NCBI GenBank assembly: GCA_021234155.1
Contig: JAJEKV010000064.1
Span: 250,001 to 314,000 of the forward strand
DNA length: 64,000 nucleotides
From: Isoetes taiwanensis
Lineage: Eukaryota; Streptophyta; Lycopodiopsida; Isoetales; Isoetaceae
Reading direction: 5' to 3'
The stretch's first letter is position 1; each line of letters opens with the position of its first letter. The notes beneath the pieces were generated by a model, which was not told the DNA's origin, searched no databases, and was given only the letters and a program-made list of their open reading frames with translations. Below, piece after piece: positions 22,110 to 34,224 of the stretch. A program made the translations under genes and the position numbers.

Positions 22110-23250
22110 TTCTGCTCTTCAAATTTACGCTTCTGGTTGCCAATGGTTGTATGCATTGTATTCCATAATTGTCTTCGTATAAATATATGTACATACATAC
22201 GTAGGGGAGCGCCTCTTTATACGGAGGTCTAATGTGTAAATTCATGGTGCATTGATTTGGGATATTCACAAGAATATCCCTGGATCCAATGATCCAAAGT
22301 GTGTAGGTAGAAGTGTGCCAAAAACGTTTCAAATAAGTAGATGTTAACATATTCCTTAAAGAAAATTTCAGGTATGGTAATATCAACGGGGAGACAAGAG
22401 GGAAGTACAAATTCCTATAGCAGATGGTTGCTTTTTTTTCAATAACTCTAATATGATCATAATTAGCATCATGAAGTGTCTCTGCACCATGTCTACATCT
22501 ATTTCTGCAAATGCTAGATCCAACAATAGATTACCAGTCCAAGTGAAGGAGTTTCGCACGCATTTCACAATGTTGAAACCTTAAAGATGGAGAATATGAA
22601 ATGGTATAGTTTTGGATGAGACATTTTTCATCTTCACAATCATAAAAATGTTGTAAAATGCCGTGTTGATAATTCTTGCAAATATTCAAATGGTCGTTCA
22701 TCAAACAGAAAACACATCAGCAACATATAAAAGTTGAGCTAATGGCCAGATTCTACATGCGGCAACGACACCTCTCCCTTATCTCAACTTCTGGCTTCTT
22801 TTTTTGAGGGCTACAACTCTGTGATTCCATTGCGACAGTTATAGTATGAAGCCAATTCAAAATTGTTTAAGATCATACTATTGAGCAAATCTACATCAGA
22901 TTTGTCCGGCACTTGGTTCAATTTTTGAAGATCATGGATCACCACCGCCAATTAATCGAGTGTTTGGGAGTTAAAGCGGTAGCGTTTTTATTATTTTGGT
23001 AATCTCTAACTATTGCAAGGAACTAGAAGGCCAGTGCTAGTTATGACGTGCCATTGTAAAATTCGTTCACGCAGAACTGGCACTCATTTAATTCAGTCGA
23101 GTCTGGCCCTAACATTGCTATGAACAATAACAATCTTCTTGATATGGTAGAAATTTCAATGAGAAATAAAATTGTCAAACATATTTTTTTTAAAAAATCT
23201 ATCTCTAAACTTCTTTAAACGAGATGCTTAAGAGAATGCCATATCGGTTC
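22110..23250. other. No gene recognised
   Basis: AT-rich. Minus-strand open frames at 22,063-22,568 have no recognisable motif and low-complexity composition. Confidence 0.5.
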
Positions 23251-23423
23251 AATGCACTCAGAAACATGCAACTAGAAAATGTTGTAGTATAAAGGGGACC
23301 AGGGGGGAGGGGGGGGGATATAGATGCATGTAGAAAATATTAATCAACTTGCAATCCTCAAGCCTAGAGCAGATAAGGAATGCAGTCTGCGGCCCAACAA
23401 GAGACAGATGCATTGAATCTTGT

Positions 23424-23800
23424 TTAAGCATGAGCATCATCAACATCAAATGTAAATACTTCATCTGTGTGTGTATCCTTGCCAAATATATTGTTCATCA
23501 TGTATGGCAAGTCCCTGGCTTTGCTTCTCACTCCATAGGACAGCTTGTCTTGCATGTTCAGTGTTAATGCCATGGAAGGCACATTTAACCAAAGCAGCCT
23601 CAAGTGTCTTGAACAAAATCTTTTCACACTCAAAGTGGGACATTCATCCTTCAATATAATCATGAAAGCTATCTTGAAATAGGCGCTCGAAAAAGGAATT
23701 TAATACTTTGATCATATTTCTCTACTTTAAGGATGTACATCCCAAATGCTTCAAGTGCCAAAAATGAATGAGCTTCTTTGAAGAAAGCATTCTTTATATA
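23424..23800 (-). pseudogene. Exon-like relic of an unknown protein
   Basis: The frame at 23,643-23,461 reads HFECEKILFKTLEAALVKC, then HGINTEHARQAVLWSEKQSQ and DEQYIWQG. Upstream, at about 23,800-23,700, another frame reads FFKEAHSFLALEAFGMYIL. Both have protein-like composition (mixed charge, amphipathic helices) but are separated by stops, and splice sites are not convincing. No family is recognised. Confidence 0.3.
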
Positions 23801-24059
23801 AATCTTCCATAAATTCTAGTCCCTCTGCCATAATTATCTCTTATCCAAGCTCATTCTCGTGTGTATGAAATGTTGGTATGATGTCTAAACTGGATACAAT
23901 TCTCTTGGGTTACAACGTTTGTTAGAACTGATCACCCGAATTAGAAAATCATAAGCAATTGCCTGTTTATGGATGATTAGTCTAAGGTGAAAGCTTTGAA
24001 GACTGCTACATTTAAATCAGATATATGGTGTCTTATGAGCTTTAAGTGCATTTTGTAAA

Positions 24060-24940
24060 AAAAAGGTTCTAGGGTCATAAAGGCAGGGCTTCGAGCCAGC
24101 GTTGAAGCTCCACAACGTTTGGGTGGTCCCCATTAGTAACTCCACATGAATTGGAAACTCAAGAGAATATTCTTAGTGCCCCGCACAAAACACCATCAAA
24201 CAAGGGTTTGTCTTTTGGGCAGCCCAAAAATAATTACACCTATAGTGGTTTGGTAATGATTAAGTTACAATAGCTACTTCCTTTGGAGTCTTGTGTTAAT
24301 AGCCATCATGAAATAACATGAAATAACGACCCTTTTGAGTGAGACTTATAAATAACCACCAAATTGACCATAACCCAATTCTTAATAAATCAATATTGTA
24401 ATAGAATAGAATATGATTTTATCGTCCACGGAGACCAACTGGCCTATGGGACCAACATGAATAATCGCTATGAAATTTAAAATAGCATTAAAAACAAACT
24501 ACAATTGAAACCAATGTGAATAACCATCATCATATTTAAAACAATGTTGAAAAACTCTTGCAATAAACCACTGCCAATTTGATAAACCATGGTGTGTTAA
24601 CAAACCATAATGAATTACCACTATTTCATTAAAAACCATATAAAAAACTATTATCAACTCAAATAAGCCATGTGTCAACAAAAAACCAATATAATTATAA
24701 AAACCACAATAATATGTGGTTTTTATTAAGGACGAAAAAATGTGCATAGAAAACCACACCAATAGTGGTTTCTTAGTGGTAAATTATAGTAGTTAATTTT
24801 TTGGGTGCCTTGTGACCATATAAAATCCATATAAGGTTTTTAATGATATCAACCCACAAAGATGTATTGGTTTTATTAAGTGGTTTTGTATATATAACTA
24901 GGGTAAAAACCCATATTGGTTTTAATTTTGGGTGCCTTGT
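24060..24940. repeat. AT-rich block with AGTGGTTT / AAACCAC repeats
   Basis: Many direct and inverted copies of AGTGGTT and AACCAC-type motifs, for example AAACCACAATAATATGTGGT near 24,702-24,721, plus two copies of TTGGGTGCCTTGTG (about 24,801 and 24,928). It is probably a decayed small DNA element; no defined ends were found. Confidence 0.45.
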
Positions 24941-24944
24941 GTGA

Positions 24945-25199
24945 CTATGGAGGACGTCTGATAATAGGAGATGTAATCCATCGAGTTAAAGCATAACGCA
25001 CTGTACATGTTCTTGAGTTTTCAACACAACCATGAAGAAAAGGCTCCGACATTTTCATATGTTCCTTTCCTATGCTCTGATGAATGTTTGAAAATAATTT
25101 GAGATGATATAGAAGATGATGCTTTAAGCCACGGTAGTACCCAGATATGATCCGATCATCTCCATAAAGGGTAAACAGGTCCCGTATTGATTCTTTCAT
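24945..25199 (-). pseudogene. Short protein-like frame, unknown
   Basis: An 84-codon frame reads ESIRDLFTLYGDDRIISGYY, then RGLKHHLLYHLKLFSNIHQS. It has plausible soluble-protein composition and no stop over its length. No splice context or domain was recognised, and it may be a relic of a transposon gene. Confidence 0.3.
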
Positions 25200-25638
25200 A
25201 AGTTAGGTAACGAGGTTTGACATTATTCTAATCTACATTTGTTTACATTTGAATTGCAATGCAGTGTTTAGCATTGAGGTTGGAAATGTCGTCTGGCCTG
25301 ACATCTAAAACAATGGGTTTCTTATTTTTGTAGTTTTCTTCCGTTTGTCAGCTTCTAACCATATCTGCTCTCATTGAGACAATAAAAGAGCAGTTCGCCG
25401 TGAACCCAATATGGAGAATGTCTTTAGCTCGGCAACTAAAACAACCTAGGTATTTTTTCCACCTTCACTTGATGGGATTGCCGATCTTTTGTTTGCAGAT
25501 TTGCTATTAACATTATTTTAAAGTTATATGCATGAAGGCGATTACAAGTTGCCCAGTTCAGAACCATTTCATTTACAAGATGTATAAAGCAGCAACTTCT
25601 TGCAGATTGGCTTCCTGCAGTACTTTAAATTTTACAAG

Positions 25639-25676
25639 AAATTTATTGGGGCGGCCAAGGCCGCCGCGAACATTTT
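25639..25676 (+). repeat. GC-rich motif GCGGCCAAGGCCGCCGCGAA, copy 1
   Basis: A ~35-bp block embedded in AT-rich DNA, flanked by TTTAT and ACATTT. A second copy at 31,970-32,005 differs at only a few bases, while the surrounding sequence does not match. Confidence 0.65.
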
Positions 25677-26491
25677 TCTTCCAAATCCATTATGGGGGAT
25701 TTGTGTGAACTTGGAACCAACGTGAAAACACATCTTCAAGCATATCTCAAGCCATGATGCTTTGCCCTCATATTGAAGATGATAATGTTATTTCAAGGCT
25801 CTCAAAATGAGGTTCAAATTTTGTGATTCACTTTGCTCGCATTAGTTAGAAGTGTGCTTAAAAACAAACATTTAAATAAAACGTCATTAACCAAGGGAAA
25901 TTGCCATTTTAACAGTTAAGTATTGGACCTAGTAATGCTAACCATACATTTACTTATAGCCTAGTATCTTCGCAAAATATAAATGCATTCAGAGTTGAAG
26001 AACAAATTGAATTTCCATTTTCTAGGCACATCCAATAACTTAACGCATGACTCAACATTGAAATCTATTTAACTTAGTTGTTCTATGTCTAAAGGCCACT
26101 GGAATATTTATTCTCATGCCACTTCTGCATAACTTTATACATGACTCAGGTCCAATTGGAAAGGAGAGGGAGTCCAATTGGGGTACCATGCAAAGAACAA
26201 AAACAGAAAATAACAGAGGGGCATGTGTGTATTGGTGTTGGTGGTTGGAATGTTGGTGCCTCGCATAAATTGAAATCAAGATAAATTGAAATGGCGCCCC
26301 GTGCTTTCTCGCAGTCGTAGCCAAGAATGCCCTTCCCCTTCCCGTTCCACATTACAATATGGCCAGAGTAGCTAAGAATGTTCTACCCGATTAGCATTCT
26401 AGTATATTGGCTATGGCAAATGGCATCACCGAAAATGATAAGATGAAATGACGATCCAACCATGATATTAACCAAGATATTATGGTATTGT

Positions 26492-26493
<2 letters not shown>

Positions 26494-26523
<30 letters not shown>
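26494..26523 (+). repeat. (GATA)n microsatellite
   Basis: About seven uninterrupted tetranucleotide units. Confidence 0.95.
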
Positions 26524-26666
26524 CTTACATCTTTCGCCACAAAGCCATACTGCATGTCAGTTTAGACGGAACCGTTAAAACTGAAGGGAAACCTAGACTA
26601 TTCAAAATCGACCCCTAGACCCAGACAAATTCATCCGTCTGTTTCAAATTTCAAATAAGAAATTAC

Positions 26667-27306
26667 CTCTCTTTTTGCAGACAACATATCAGCTTCCACA
26701 TTTTCACAAACAAAAACATCAATCTGTAGAGGGAAAGCACAAAACATGTATCAGATTCAAAAAATTTGCAATTTAAGCAAGATTTACAACCGTTACCAAG
26801 AAGAAAAATGCGTAAAAGAAACGTTTTTTTTTTACCCCCTCTCTGGAGGGTTCTCGTGCTTTCAGAGATGGAGAAAAAGCTTGAATTCACATACCTCCAA
26901 GGTCCAGCGACGGGCCAAGCCCTCTTCTTGAGCTTCAGCGTCAAAGCAGCTCCCAAGGACAGCAGAATTTGTCCTAGAATGTGCCACTTCTGCTAATCGT
27001 TCTGAATTCTCCGGCGAGCATTCGCCCTGGCATTCTGCCGGAATTGTTTTCTCGTCAGAATTGCTGCCTTCTTGTTCCGGTCTGCCTACAGTAGCCTCGT
27101 CCTTACTGCCTATTACGGGAAGATTCTTCTCAAGCTTTCTGTTTCTGAGCTCCAAATATGAAATTTGAGATTGCTTGAATTCTTGCTTCAGATTTGAGCG
27201 CCCCTGCTGTAATGCCAGTGTTCTGGCCCTTGTTCTTACACCTAGAACTGCTTGAGACCCCTCTAACGCAGCTCTTTTTTTTATTTTTTCTCATATATTT
27301 CCCCAT
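26667..27306 (-). CDS. Kip-related protein (KRP/ICK), cyclin-dependent kinase inhibitor, 5' exons
   Basis: KRPs bind cyclin-CDK complexes in the nucleus and restrain the plant cell cycle. Exon 1 (27,306-26,895) starts MGKYMRK, the family's N-terminus, and carries GVRTRARTLALQ and the signature SQISYLELRNRKLEK. An acidic, serine-rich stretch follows (DEKTIPAECQGECSPENSER), ending RRWTLE at a GAG|GTATGT donor. Exon 2 (26,723-26,667) joins in phase and reads IDVFVCENVEADMLSAKRE before GAG|GTAATT. The C-terminal CDK-inhibitor domain normally encoded by the next exon was not found in the following 2 kb, so it is distant, lost or missed. The MGKYMRK frame and the GVRTRAR frame differ by one base at an A-rich run (27,274-27,291). 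That is either a homopolymer error or a real frameshift. An upstream in-frame ATG at 27,342 is less likely as start. Confidence 0.8.
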
Positions 27307-27342
27307 TCTTGCAGATTTCGAAGATCTGGTACCCGGCGCCAC

Positions 27343-29035
27343 AGTTTCTAGCTAAGATAATTTCCACATACGGACAATTCTTCTTGCAAATTTGCTTCTC
27401 CAACTCAATTTCTCGAAAATTAAGCTTTAAACATCAAGAAATTGAACAAATGCTCCTCTCTGGCTACAAAAATTGAAGAACTGGACTGTACAGAAACATC
27501 TTTCGTCGAATTCGGACAGAATTTGAAGCTTCCGCTTTAATGACCTTCATATAAGAGCTTTATGTGCTTCGAAATGCGAGATCTTTGCTTGCCTTAGCAC
27601 GACAGCGTCAGAGCGAAGCCAAAATTGGCATCGTGAGAAGCACGGCAGCTAAACCGTGTGCAGAGATTGCTGCACCTGGATTGTTGCAGAGAACCACGAA
27701 AAAAAAAGAAAAGTGAAGTACACGTGTCGGCCTCGCCTGAGGCAGAACCCAGAAAAATTAGGTAAGGGAAAAAAAAATTCAAAAATGGATGTATCTTTAT
27801 ATATGGTTTGATATGCACTGGAGGAGACTGGTGAACATATATGTTAGGCAAGTTTTGATTGTTTATTATGGTTGAAATTGGGTCTTATACAATAGTCTAT
27901 ATGTTATAATGACAATTTAACAATGTACAGATGCATGAGCATGGAGCAATAAGATACTATATTAAAGAATTGCACACTTTTATCCAGCAAACACATATAA
28001 TATAGCACGCCTTCCCAGCCTCATCTTGACATTGAAGGTATGACACTATTCTTTGTTAATCAATAGGCTAATACTCTGATACGATGGCCAATATTCTGAT
28101 ATGATATCCATTTATTCTACAACTTTTTGGGTTGCCCCTAAGGGGGCAAATCCTCGCTTAGGTGGGTTCTTAGCATATTCTAAGGATATGCTGATATATC
28201 CCTAGTATATTCTGAAAACTGCTCCAAACCTCCTAGCGCCCTTAAACTGGCGGTCACCCTCGTTAGTGGGCGAAGCTCTTCTTACTGAATAACCGGAAAA
28301 TGCATTCCTCTAAAATGCATTCATCTGCAAGAATTGCATTCCAGATCCCGTTAATCCCTCAGAGCTCGAGCCGCATGCCAAAGCCAGAACAACAGCCCTG
28401 AAAGCCTCATTGCACTTGTTTTTGGTCGTCGGGTTTTTTCCTGCCCCGTTAGGTTTTCCTTGCCGAAATCGATTTCCCTGTGCCGAAATGGCTTAATCTC
28501 CTGCTGCATTTGCTTGTTCTGCTTCCAGCCACTTCCCTTGTTGCGGAAATTGCTATCAGAGAAAAGGGATTCAAGGAGCTCTCACGGTGTTCGAAGTTGC
28601 CAGGTACATTGATTTGCAGATATTTTGATGCCATTCATGAGCATATTTTTCTTAAACAGAATTCAGTACAGTTGCAGTAATGCGGTTGTTGAGTTTAATT
28701 TAGAGTAAAGCTCTAGTGAATATTTGGAGTGTCTCATCTGATTTGAGTATAAAAGAGGAGGTTTTGTTGGTTCTGAAGCAATATTGAGGTATTAGATCCT
28801 GGAAAGTATGATGATGAGAATCAACTGCTGAGTTGGCATGGCCATAGAAGGACATATAGATCCGTTTTCAATCGAAGTGTCAAAGAATGACGAGATGAGA
28901 AAAGTGAATCCATTGTGGTTCTGAAGTAGAATAAAGCCCTAACTACCTACCCCCATTGATAATACAAGTCTACAAAGAAACCCTGAAATTACCTGCCTAG
29001 GATGATATAATTACAAACATGTTCAAGTTAACCCT
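27343..29035. other. KRP upstream region and intergenic DNA
   Basis: It should contain the KRP promoter (right of 27,306 on the minus strand), but no defining element was identified. A 66-codon plus-strand frame at 28,480-28,680 begins with a signal-peptide-like LLLHLLVLLPATSLVAEI but has no other support. Confidence 0.4.
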
Positions 29036-29039
29036 GGCA

Positions 29040-30340
29040 GGTTGTGTTTAGCCATGCAGTTACAATGAGTAGGAGTTGGCAGAATAGTAGTTATTCATAG
29101 ACCTGAAATACCAATTGCCTTCTTCTAAGCCGCCTATGCAACTGCACACATTAAGAATGCTAACATATGAAACATTATCTGGCATTATCGTTTCCCCTTG
29201 CATCTGGACAAAATATTTCAGGGCAAGAAAGACTTCTCCATGGTGTGCATAACCTGCAATCATTGCATTCCATGCCACTACACTTTACTTTGCCAATCTC
29301 TTGAAGACGTTTTGTGCTTCCTTTATATTACATTTGGCATATGTATCAACAAGGATGTTCCCCATAATTGCATCACATTGAAGTCCTTGTCTGACTATCC
29401 TTTCATGAACTATTCTACCTTGCACGATTGCTCCTATAGTGCACATGCCTGCAAGGTGCTTGAAAATGTTACCTCATCTGCCTTTATACCCTCCTGTTGC
29501 ATCCTTTCAAAACATTCTACAGCTGCAATACCATCCTTGAAGGTTGTACCCAGTGATCATTGCATACCATGAATCTACACTATATCTCGCCAACCTCAGA
29601 AAGACTTTACCTGCTTTTTCCAAGTTTCCACACTTAACATACATATCTATTAGAGTAGTGGTACAAAGTCGTCAACCTGAACTTTGCTTTCAATCATACA
29701 CTCATGGACTAAGCGGCCTTGCTCTACTTCTTTTGGCATGGCACAAGATTTCAAGATGCTTGTAAATGTCATTGCATCTGGCTTCAATTCCCCCTTCTTG
29801 CATTCTCTTAAGACATTCTAGTGCTTCACAAAGACATCCATTTTGAGCATATCCTGCAATAATTGCATTCCATGACACTATGTTTGGCTTTGGGCCTTCC
29901 TCCTGCATTTTTGCAAAGCATTTCTGAGCCAGTAGATATTCTTTACACTGAACATATGCTGTTATCATTCCCGTCTATGGCACCACATCTTGGTGTGCTA
30001 ATCTTAGAAATAACTTGAGTTGCCTCATCTAACCTGCTACATTTAGCATACATGCCAACAAGTGCACTTCCTACAACTGCGTGTAGTGCATATTTCAAAA
30101 TCTGCCCATGGACAAGCTTGGCTTGATCTATTGCTCCCATGCTGGCACATACTTGTAAGATAACTGTAAAAGTGGCTTCATTTGGCCTCGTACCTTCTTG
30201 CATCTTCCAGTAAGTTTGTAATGCCAGAAGGCCTTCATCATACGGCAAATACCCTGCAATCATGCCATTCCATGCTACTACATTTGGTTTTTGGCCCTTA
30301 TATTGCATCATCTTAAAGCACATCGTGGACAAGGATTTGA
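29040..30340 (-). pseudogene. PPR protein pseudogene
   Basis: PPR proteins bind organellar RNA through tandem 35-residue helical repeats. Successive pieces in broken minus-strand frames read PNVVAWNGMIAGYLPYDEG, ASMGAIDQAKLVHGQILKYA, VVGSALVGMYAKCSRLDEAT, then (29,968-29,702) PNIVSWNAIIAGYAQNG, then about 29,640-29,300 with IDMYVKCGNLEKAGKVFLRL, and finally (29,278-29,060) VAWNAMIAGYAHHGEVFLAL. These are P, L and S-type repeats in correct order for a PLS-class protein. At least four frame changes and several stops interrupt them, and no start or C-terminal E/DYW domain is present. Repeat spacing is kept across the breaks, so decay is recent or partly due to sequence error. Confidence 0.88.
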
Positions 30341-30698
30341 ATCCTCTGGCGGATGGAGTGCCCCCTAAACACCTTGATCACCAGATTCCTGATCTACTCT
30401 GTATATCAAATTGGCTGTTGTTAGACCAAGATTTTTCATTCATGGCAGTATCAATAAAATTTCTGTTTTGAATGACAAGTCTTTAGAAGAAAGGGCTGTT
30501 AATGCTATAATCTGGTCCTCAAACATGAGGCCCTCTACTTTCCAATGGTTGGAAACCTAGCAGCCCACAAGTCCACAAATGGGAGCAAGCTTTCACCCCG
30601 TTCTTTAGCATTGCTTCCGTTGTAAGATGTAGTATAGGAATCACACTATACTTGGTAGATTCGTGGATCCAGCCAAGGGTTGGCAAGGCTCGTGATAA

Positions 30699-30710
30699 TG
30701 GTATCAGAGC
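30699..30710 (+). other. Primer-binding-site-like TGGTATCAGAGC
   Basis: This 12-mer is complementary to the 3' end of plant initiator tRNA-Met and is the classic primer-binding site of LTR retrotransposons. No coding sequence of an LTR element follows on the plus strand, so it may mark a decayed element, or be chance. Confidence 0.4.
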
Positions 30711-31418
30711 GAGGTTCGTTCTCCTCTGTTGGCAATTAACGACATTAATGGTAGGATGATTATAATTGGTAGAGGGCTAATCATAAATGCATGATGACAA
30801 TTAGTACTGTTGCCACTTCTTAGTGTTAGAAGTATGTCTTGTTTTAGTTTTATCCTGATGAGTAGGGTATTAGCAACTAAATATTGACATGGAGGTCATG
30901 AGATCATAGAGGTATGATCTACGAGATATAAGAAGTAACAATAGAGAGATGTAGATGATAGTTAATTGTTACCTATCCAGTCAAATAATCTGATATGGTC
31001 TAAGATCACGACGTCGTGAACTAGGTTTATGAGAAGGTGTTCAGTTTAGTGAATAAAAAGAATCGCTAAAAAAGAATAATCTTGTAATCTTCCATCATGG
31101 TATAATGTTTATGACATTAGTTCTTTGCCGTTAAAGCCACTCCACCATTATTTGGAAATTAAACATGAGAAGGATAAATACAAAGAATGAAAGATGAGAA
31201 GGATGAATACAAAGAATGATGCATGAGAAGGATGTTCTTGGAGGTAGGTAGCGAACCATAGTTTAGCCGCATGCCGGAGTGAATAGAAGCCTGATGTAGA
31301 AGGCCACGGCCACGAAGGACGAAGGAGATGAAGGAATTACCTGGATTTTTTAAGAAAATTCATGACCGTTGTATTGGAAAATATGCAATTCGATAGCATG
31401 CAATTATTTTGGCTTACG

Positions 31419-31490
31419 TGGCATGACATGTGGACACTCTAGAATTGTAGCAAACATTGCACCTCGGGTTAGGCAACCCTGCTAAAAAGG
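31419..31490. repeat. Dispersed repeat, member 2
   Basis: Diverged copy of the element at 2,785-2,865: GGCATGACATGTGGACAC ... AGAATTGTAG ... CCCTGCTAAAAA. It lies outside the segmental duplication. Confidence 0.6.
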
Positions 31491-31969
31491 AGACAAGTTT
31501 TATTTTTACACCAATATAAATGTGTGCACGACGTTGGCATAAATTAGGTTGCCCTTATATTTTGATATTTTACCAAAAAAGCCCTTGTATTTCAATTATT
31601 TCCTTAAATGCCTCTGGTCAACAAAATATTATTGTATTATAGCATGTTCACCTAAATGCCTCCAATTTTTGAAAATTGCCATTATAATTTGCCAACTATC
31701 TAGAATAAAACACCACAAAACACATGATGATGGAGTTAATGAAGATGTTATCTTACTGCTAGTTAGGGCGTCCAAGGAAGGCGCATTCACTCTGAGGATG
31801 GTGGCTCATAAAAGAGGCCATTGCGATGTAAAAATTACTAAGAGTTTGGGCATAACTGCCATATTTATCGTGCATCACCAGTATGAGACATCACACAGAA
31901 TATTTTCAAAAGAATTTACTTCTATTGGTTCAAAATGTATGTTCTGGTAGTCAATTATCTTACAAATAA

Positions 31970-32005
31970 ATTTATCAAGGCGGCCAAAGCCACCGCGAAC
32001 ATTTC
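31970..32005 (+). repeat. GC-rich motif, copy 2
   Basis: GCGGCCAAAGCCACCGCGAA with the same TTTAT and ACATTT flanks as the copy at 25,639-25,676. Confidence 0.65.
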
Positions 32006-33206
32006 TTTAGTTCCAAACCTGTGTGGTTGGATAGTTCTTAATATCTAACATTTGATAATGGTTCCTTGCTTAGTATTGAAATTTGTGCCCGTCACAACAA
32101 TACAGAACATGTTCCTAAACATGTGAGATCGAAGTGCTTAAGCATGTCAATTAAAAATTTACATATTGGAAGCAACATGAACCTGGAGGAAGAACTAAAT
32201 GTAGCACGCAAGTTACCACACAAGCTACAATGGGATCCATTGTAAGCGCGTAAGAAAGAAGAAACCATAAACAATGAAAGAAAAAAGATGTTAAGAGGAG
32301 AGATATGTCATAAATTATAGTTATAGAGTAAGAGAGAAATGAAGCGCCTAAAAACCTTTCAAAGTAAAGAGGGCTAGAAAGCAAAGTTTGTTTAATTACT
32401 GGCTTTTTCATGTTTAAAGGAGAATGGCAAGTGGCATTTTGAAGGCGATGCGAACATGATTTCTCAATTATTCGTTCACTTAGGTTTAGGTAAGTAAGCA
32501 AGGACAAAAAAGAAAGTAATGAAAACTACTGTGTTTTTTGCCAATTTTATAGAACGTGAAATTTTCTCTACTATTTCCACAGCGGCGCCATTAATCATCC
32601 CCTTATTTCTTGCCGTGACTCTATTTCTTTGCTATATTTTGCAACCGAAGCTTCTGTAAATTGCCAGAAGGATCATTACAGCTTTTGAAAATCGAAATGG
32701 GGACAAACGGATCGAAAATGGCCAGAAGCGTCGAAGTGCTTTTACATTATTTTTGGACATGGAGCTCATGTTAAGCCAGCTTTCTAGCTTGAAGGTTATG
32801 CCCCGGATTGGTGCTCCTAGCGCTAATGAATAGTTGCCTCTCAATTTTGTTACAAAAAAGAGAGAATGAGAGAGAATAGAGGAAACAAAAAAACAAAGGA
32901 AGGGAGCAGACTCGTCTGTAGAACAAAGGGCTGCATAAACTTCAGGGTATTGCCAAATCCCGACAGCATCTAACTCTAGGTAGATCGAGAAACTAAAGCA
33001 AAGCAACAAAACTCAACACGCGTCAAAAAAATTTCTTGAGAATTATACCGCACGCCATGCAATAACGTGTCAACATTTAAAATAGGCACCAAAGAATAGG
33101 ATCTACCGAATTTAAATTACATATGAGAGAAAAGGGCGCATCTTGTATCAAAAATATTTGTTAATGTGCCCATTTTTATGAAGCGAGGGCATTTTAGTAA
33201 ATTCTA

Positions 33207-34224
33207 TTATAGTTTAGGGGCATTTTGGTAAGCATCCATATCCTTAGCAACTCGATCTGCCTCCATCACACCTTCTGCCACTTTAATAACAGGATTTGGA
33301 GGTAAATGTCTCTGTATAACATAAAAAGGTGATAAACCTGTGGCTGAGTGTGTGGCCATATTATAAGCAAATTGAACCACTGGCAGATACCGCTCCCAAT
33401 CAGAAACCTGCTCATGTACAAAACTGCGTAACATGCTTAGAAGAGTTCTATGAGTAACTTCTGTCTGCCCATCCGTCTGAGGATGGAAAGCTGTGGAGAA
33501 ATGCATCCTTGTACCTAAATTTGTAAACAATGCTCTCCAAAACTTGCTGCAAAACTTTGAATCTCTGTCAGAAATTATTACCTCTGGCAATCCATGGTTC
33601 TTAAATACTTCTTTCAAAAATAATCGTGCAGCATCATGAGCTTTTAATGTCTTTTTGCAAGGAATAAAGATTGCATACTTACTGAGACGGTCCACAATGG
33701 TCCAAACCTAATCATTACCTTGTCTGCTCCGTGGAACACTAACAAAGTCCATACTGACATGTCGAAAAGGTTTTTCTGGAATACTTAGTGCCATCAATAA
33801 TCCTAATACCTTGGCATGAGAATCTTTGATTTTCTGACACACAAAACACAACAACATCATTTCTCATAGTTTTCCAATAGAAATACTTTGAAACCAAATC
33901 ATGAGTATTAAAAATACCCCTATGACCTGCTATTGGTACCTCATGACATTCTCGTAGAACTGTTTCCCTGAATTGTGGAGCAACACAAAGACAATGTTTG
34001 AAAAACAAATATCCTTTGCGTAAATAGAAATTGTCAATAATACGTTGCTGGCTTTCATGCAACTCAATCCAAACACTACCAAATTCATCATCTTGCTCAT
34101 ACATACCCTTCATTGCCTCAAATGTGCTTTCCCGCCAAAGGGAAAAATTATTCACCTGAATAATGTCATCTGGATGACGCATGCGACTAAGAGCATCAGC
34201 AACTTTATTCTGTGGACCTTTGAA
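33207..34224 (-). pseudogene. Ty3-type integrase with fused RNase H tail
   Basis: It starts with the RNase H terminus NKVADALSRMRH, then the zinc-binding region with HEVPIAGHRGIFNTHDLV. A frame slip follows near 33,840 in the CxxC part (VVVFC / CVCQKIKDSH). The catalytic core reads MDFVSVPRSRQGND, then DRLSKYAIFIPCKK, ISDRDSKFCSKFWRAL and HPQTDGQTEVTHRTL, supplying the D-D-E triad. The 33,207-33,695 part is open for 162 codons up to SATGLSPFYVIQRHLPPNP. A chromodomain is absent. Confidence 0.85.

Larger units (their letters stand above)
25200..26660. other. No gene recognised
   Basis: I searched this interval on the minus strand for the missing third exon of the KRP gene and did not find a convincing candidate. 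Confidence 0.5.
30480..33200. other. Intergenic, mostly AT-rich
   Basis: No gene is supported. It contains an orphan tRNA-primer-binding-like site (30,699), a member of the 2,785 repeat family (31,419), the second GC-rich motif (31,970) and non-coding open frames with low-complexity composition. Confidence 0.5.

Noticed and set aside
26052-26352. Minus-strand frame as the missing KRP C-terminal exon
   Set aside because: It lacks the conserved CDK-inhibitor residues expected there and has no matching acceptor and phase.
28480-28680. Secreted small protein with a signal-peptide-like start
   Set aside because: Only 66 codons, no conserved features beyond a hydrophobic run, and opposed by an equally long antisense frame.
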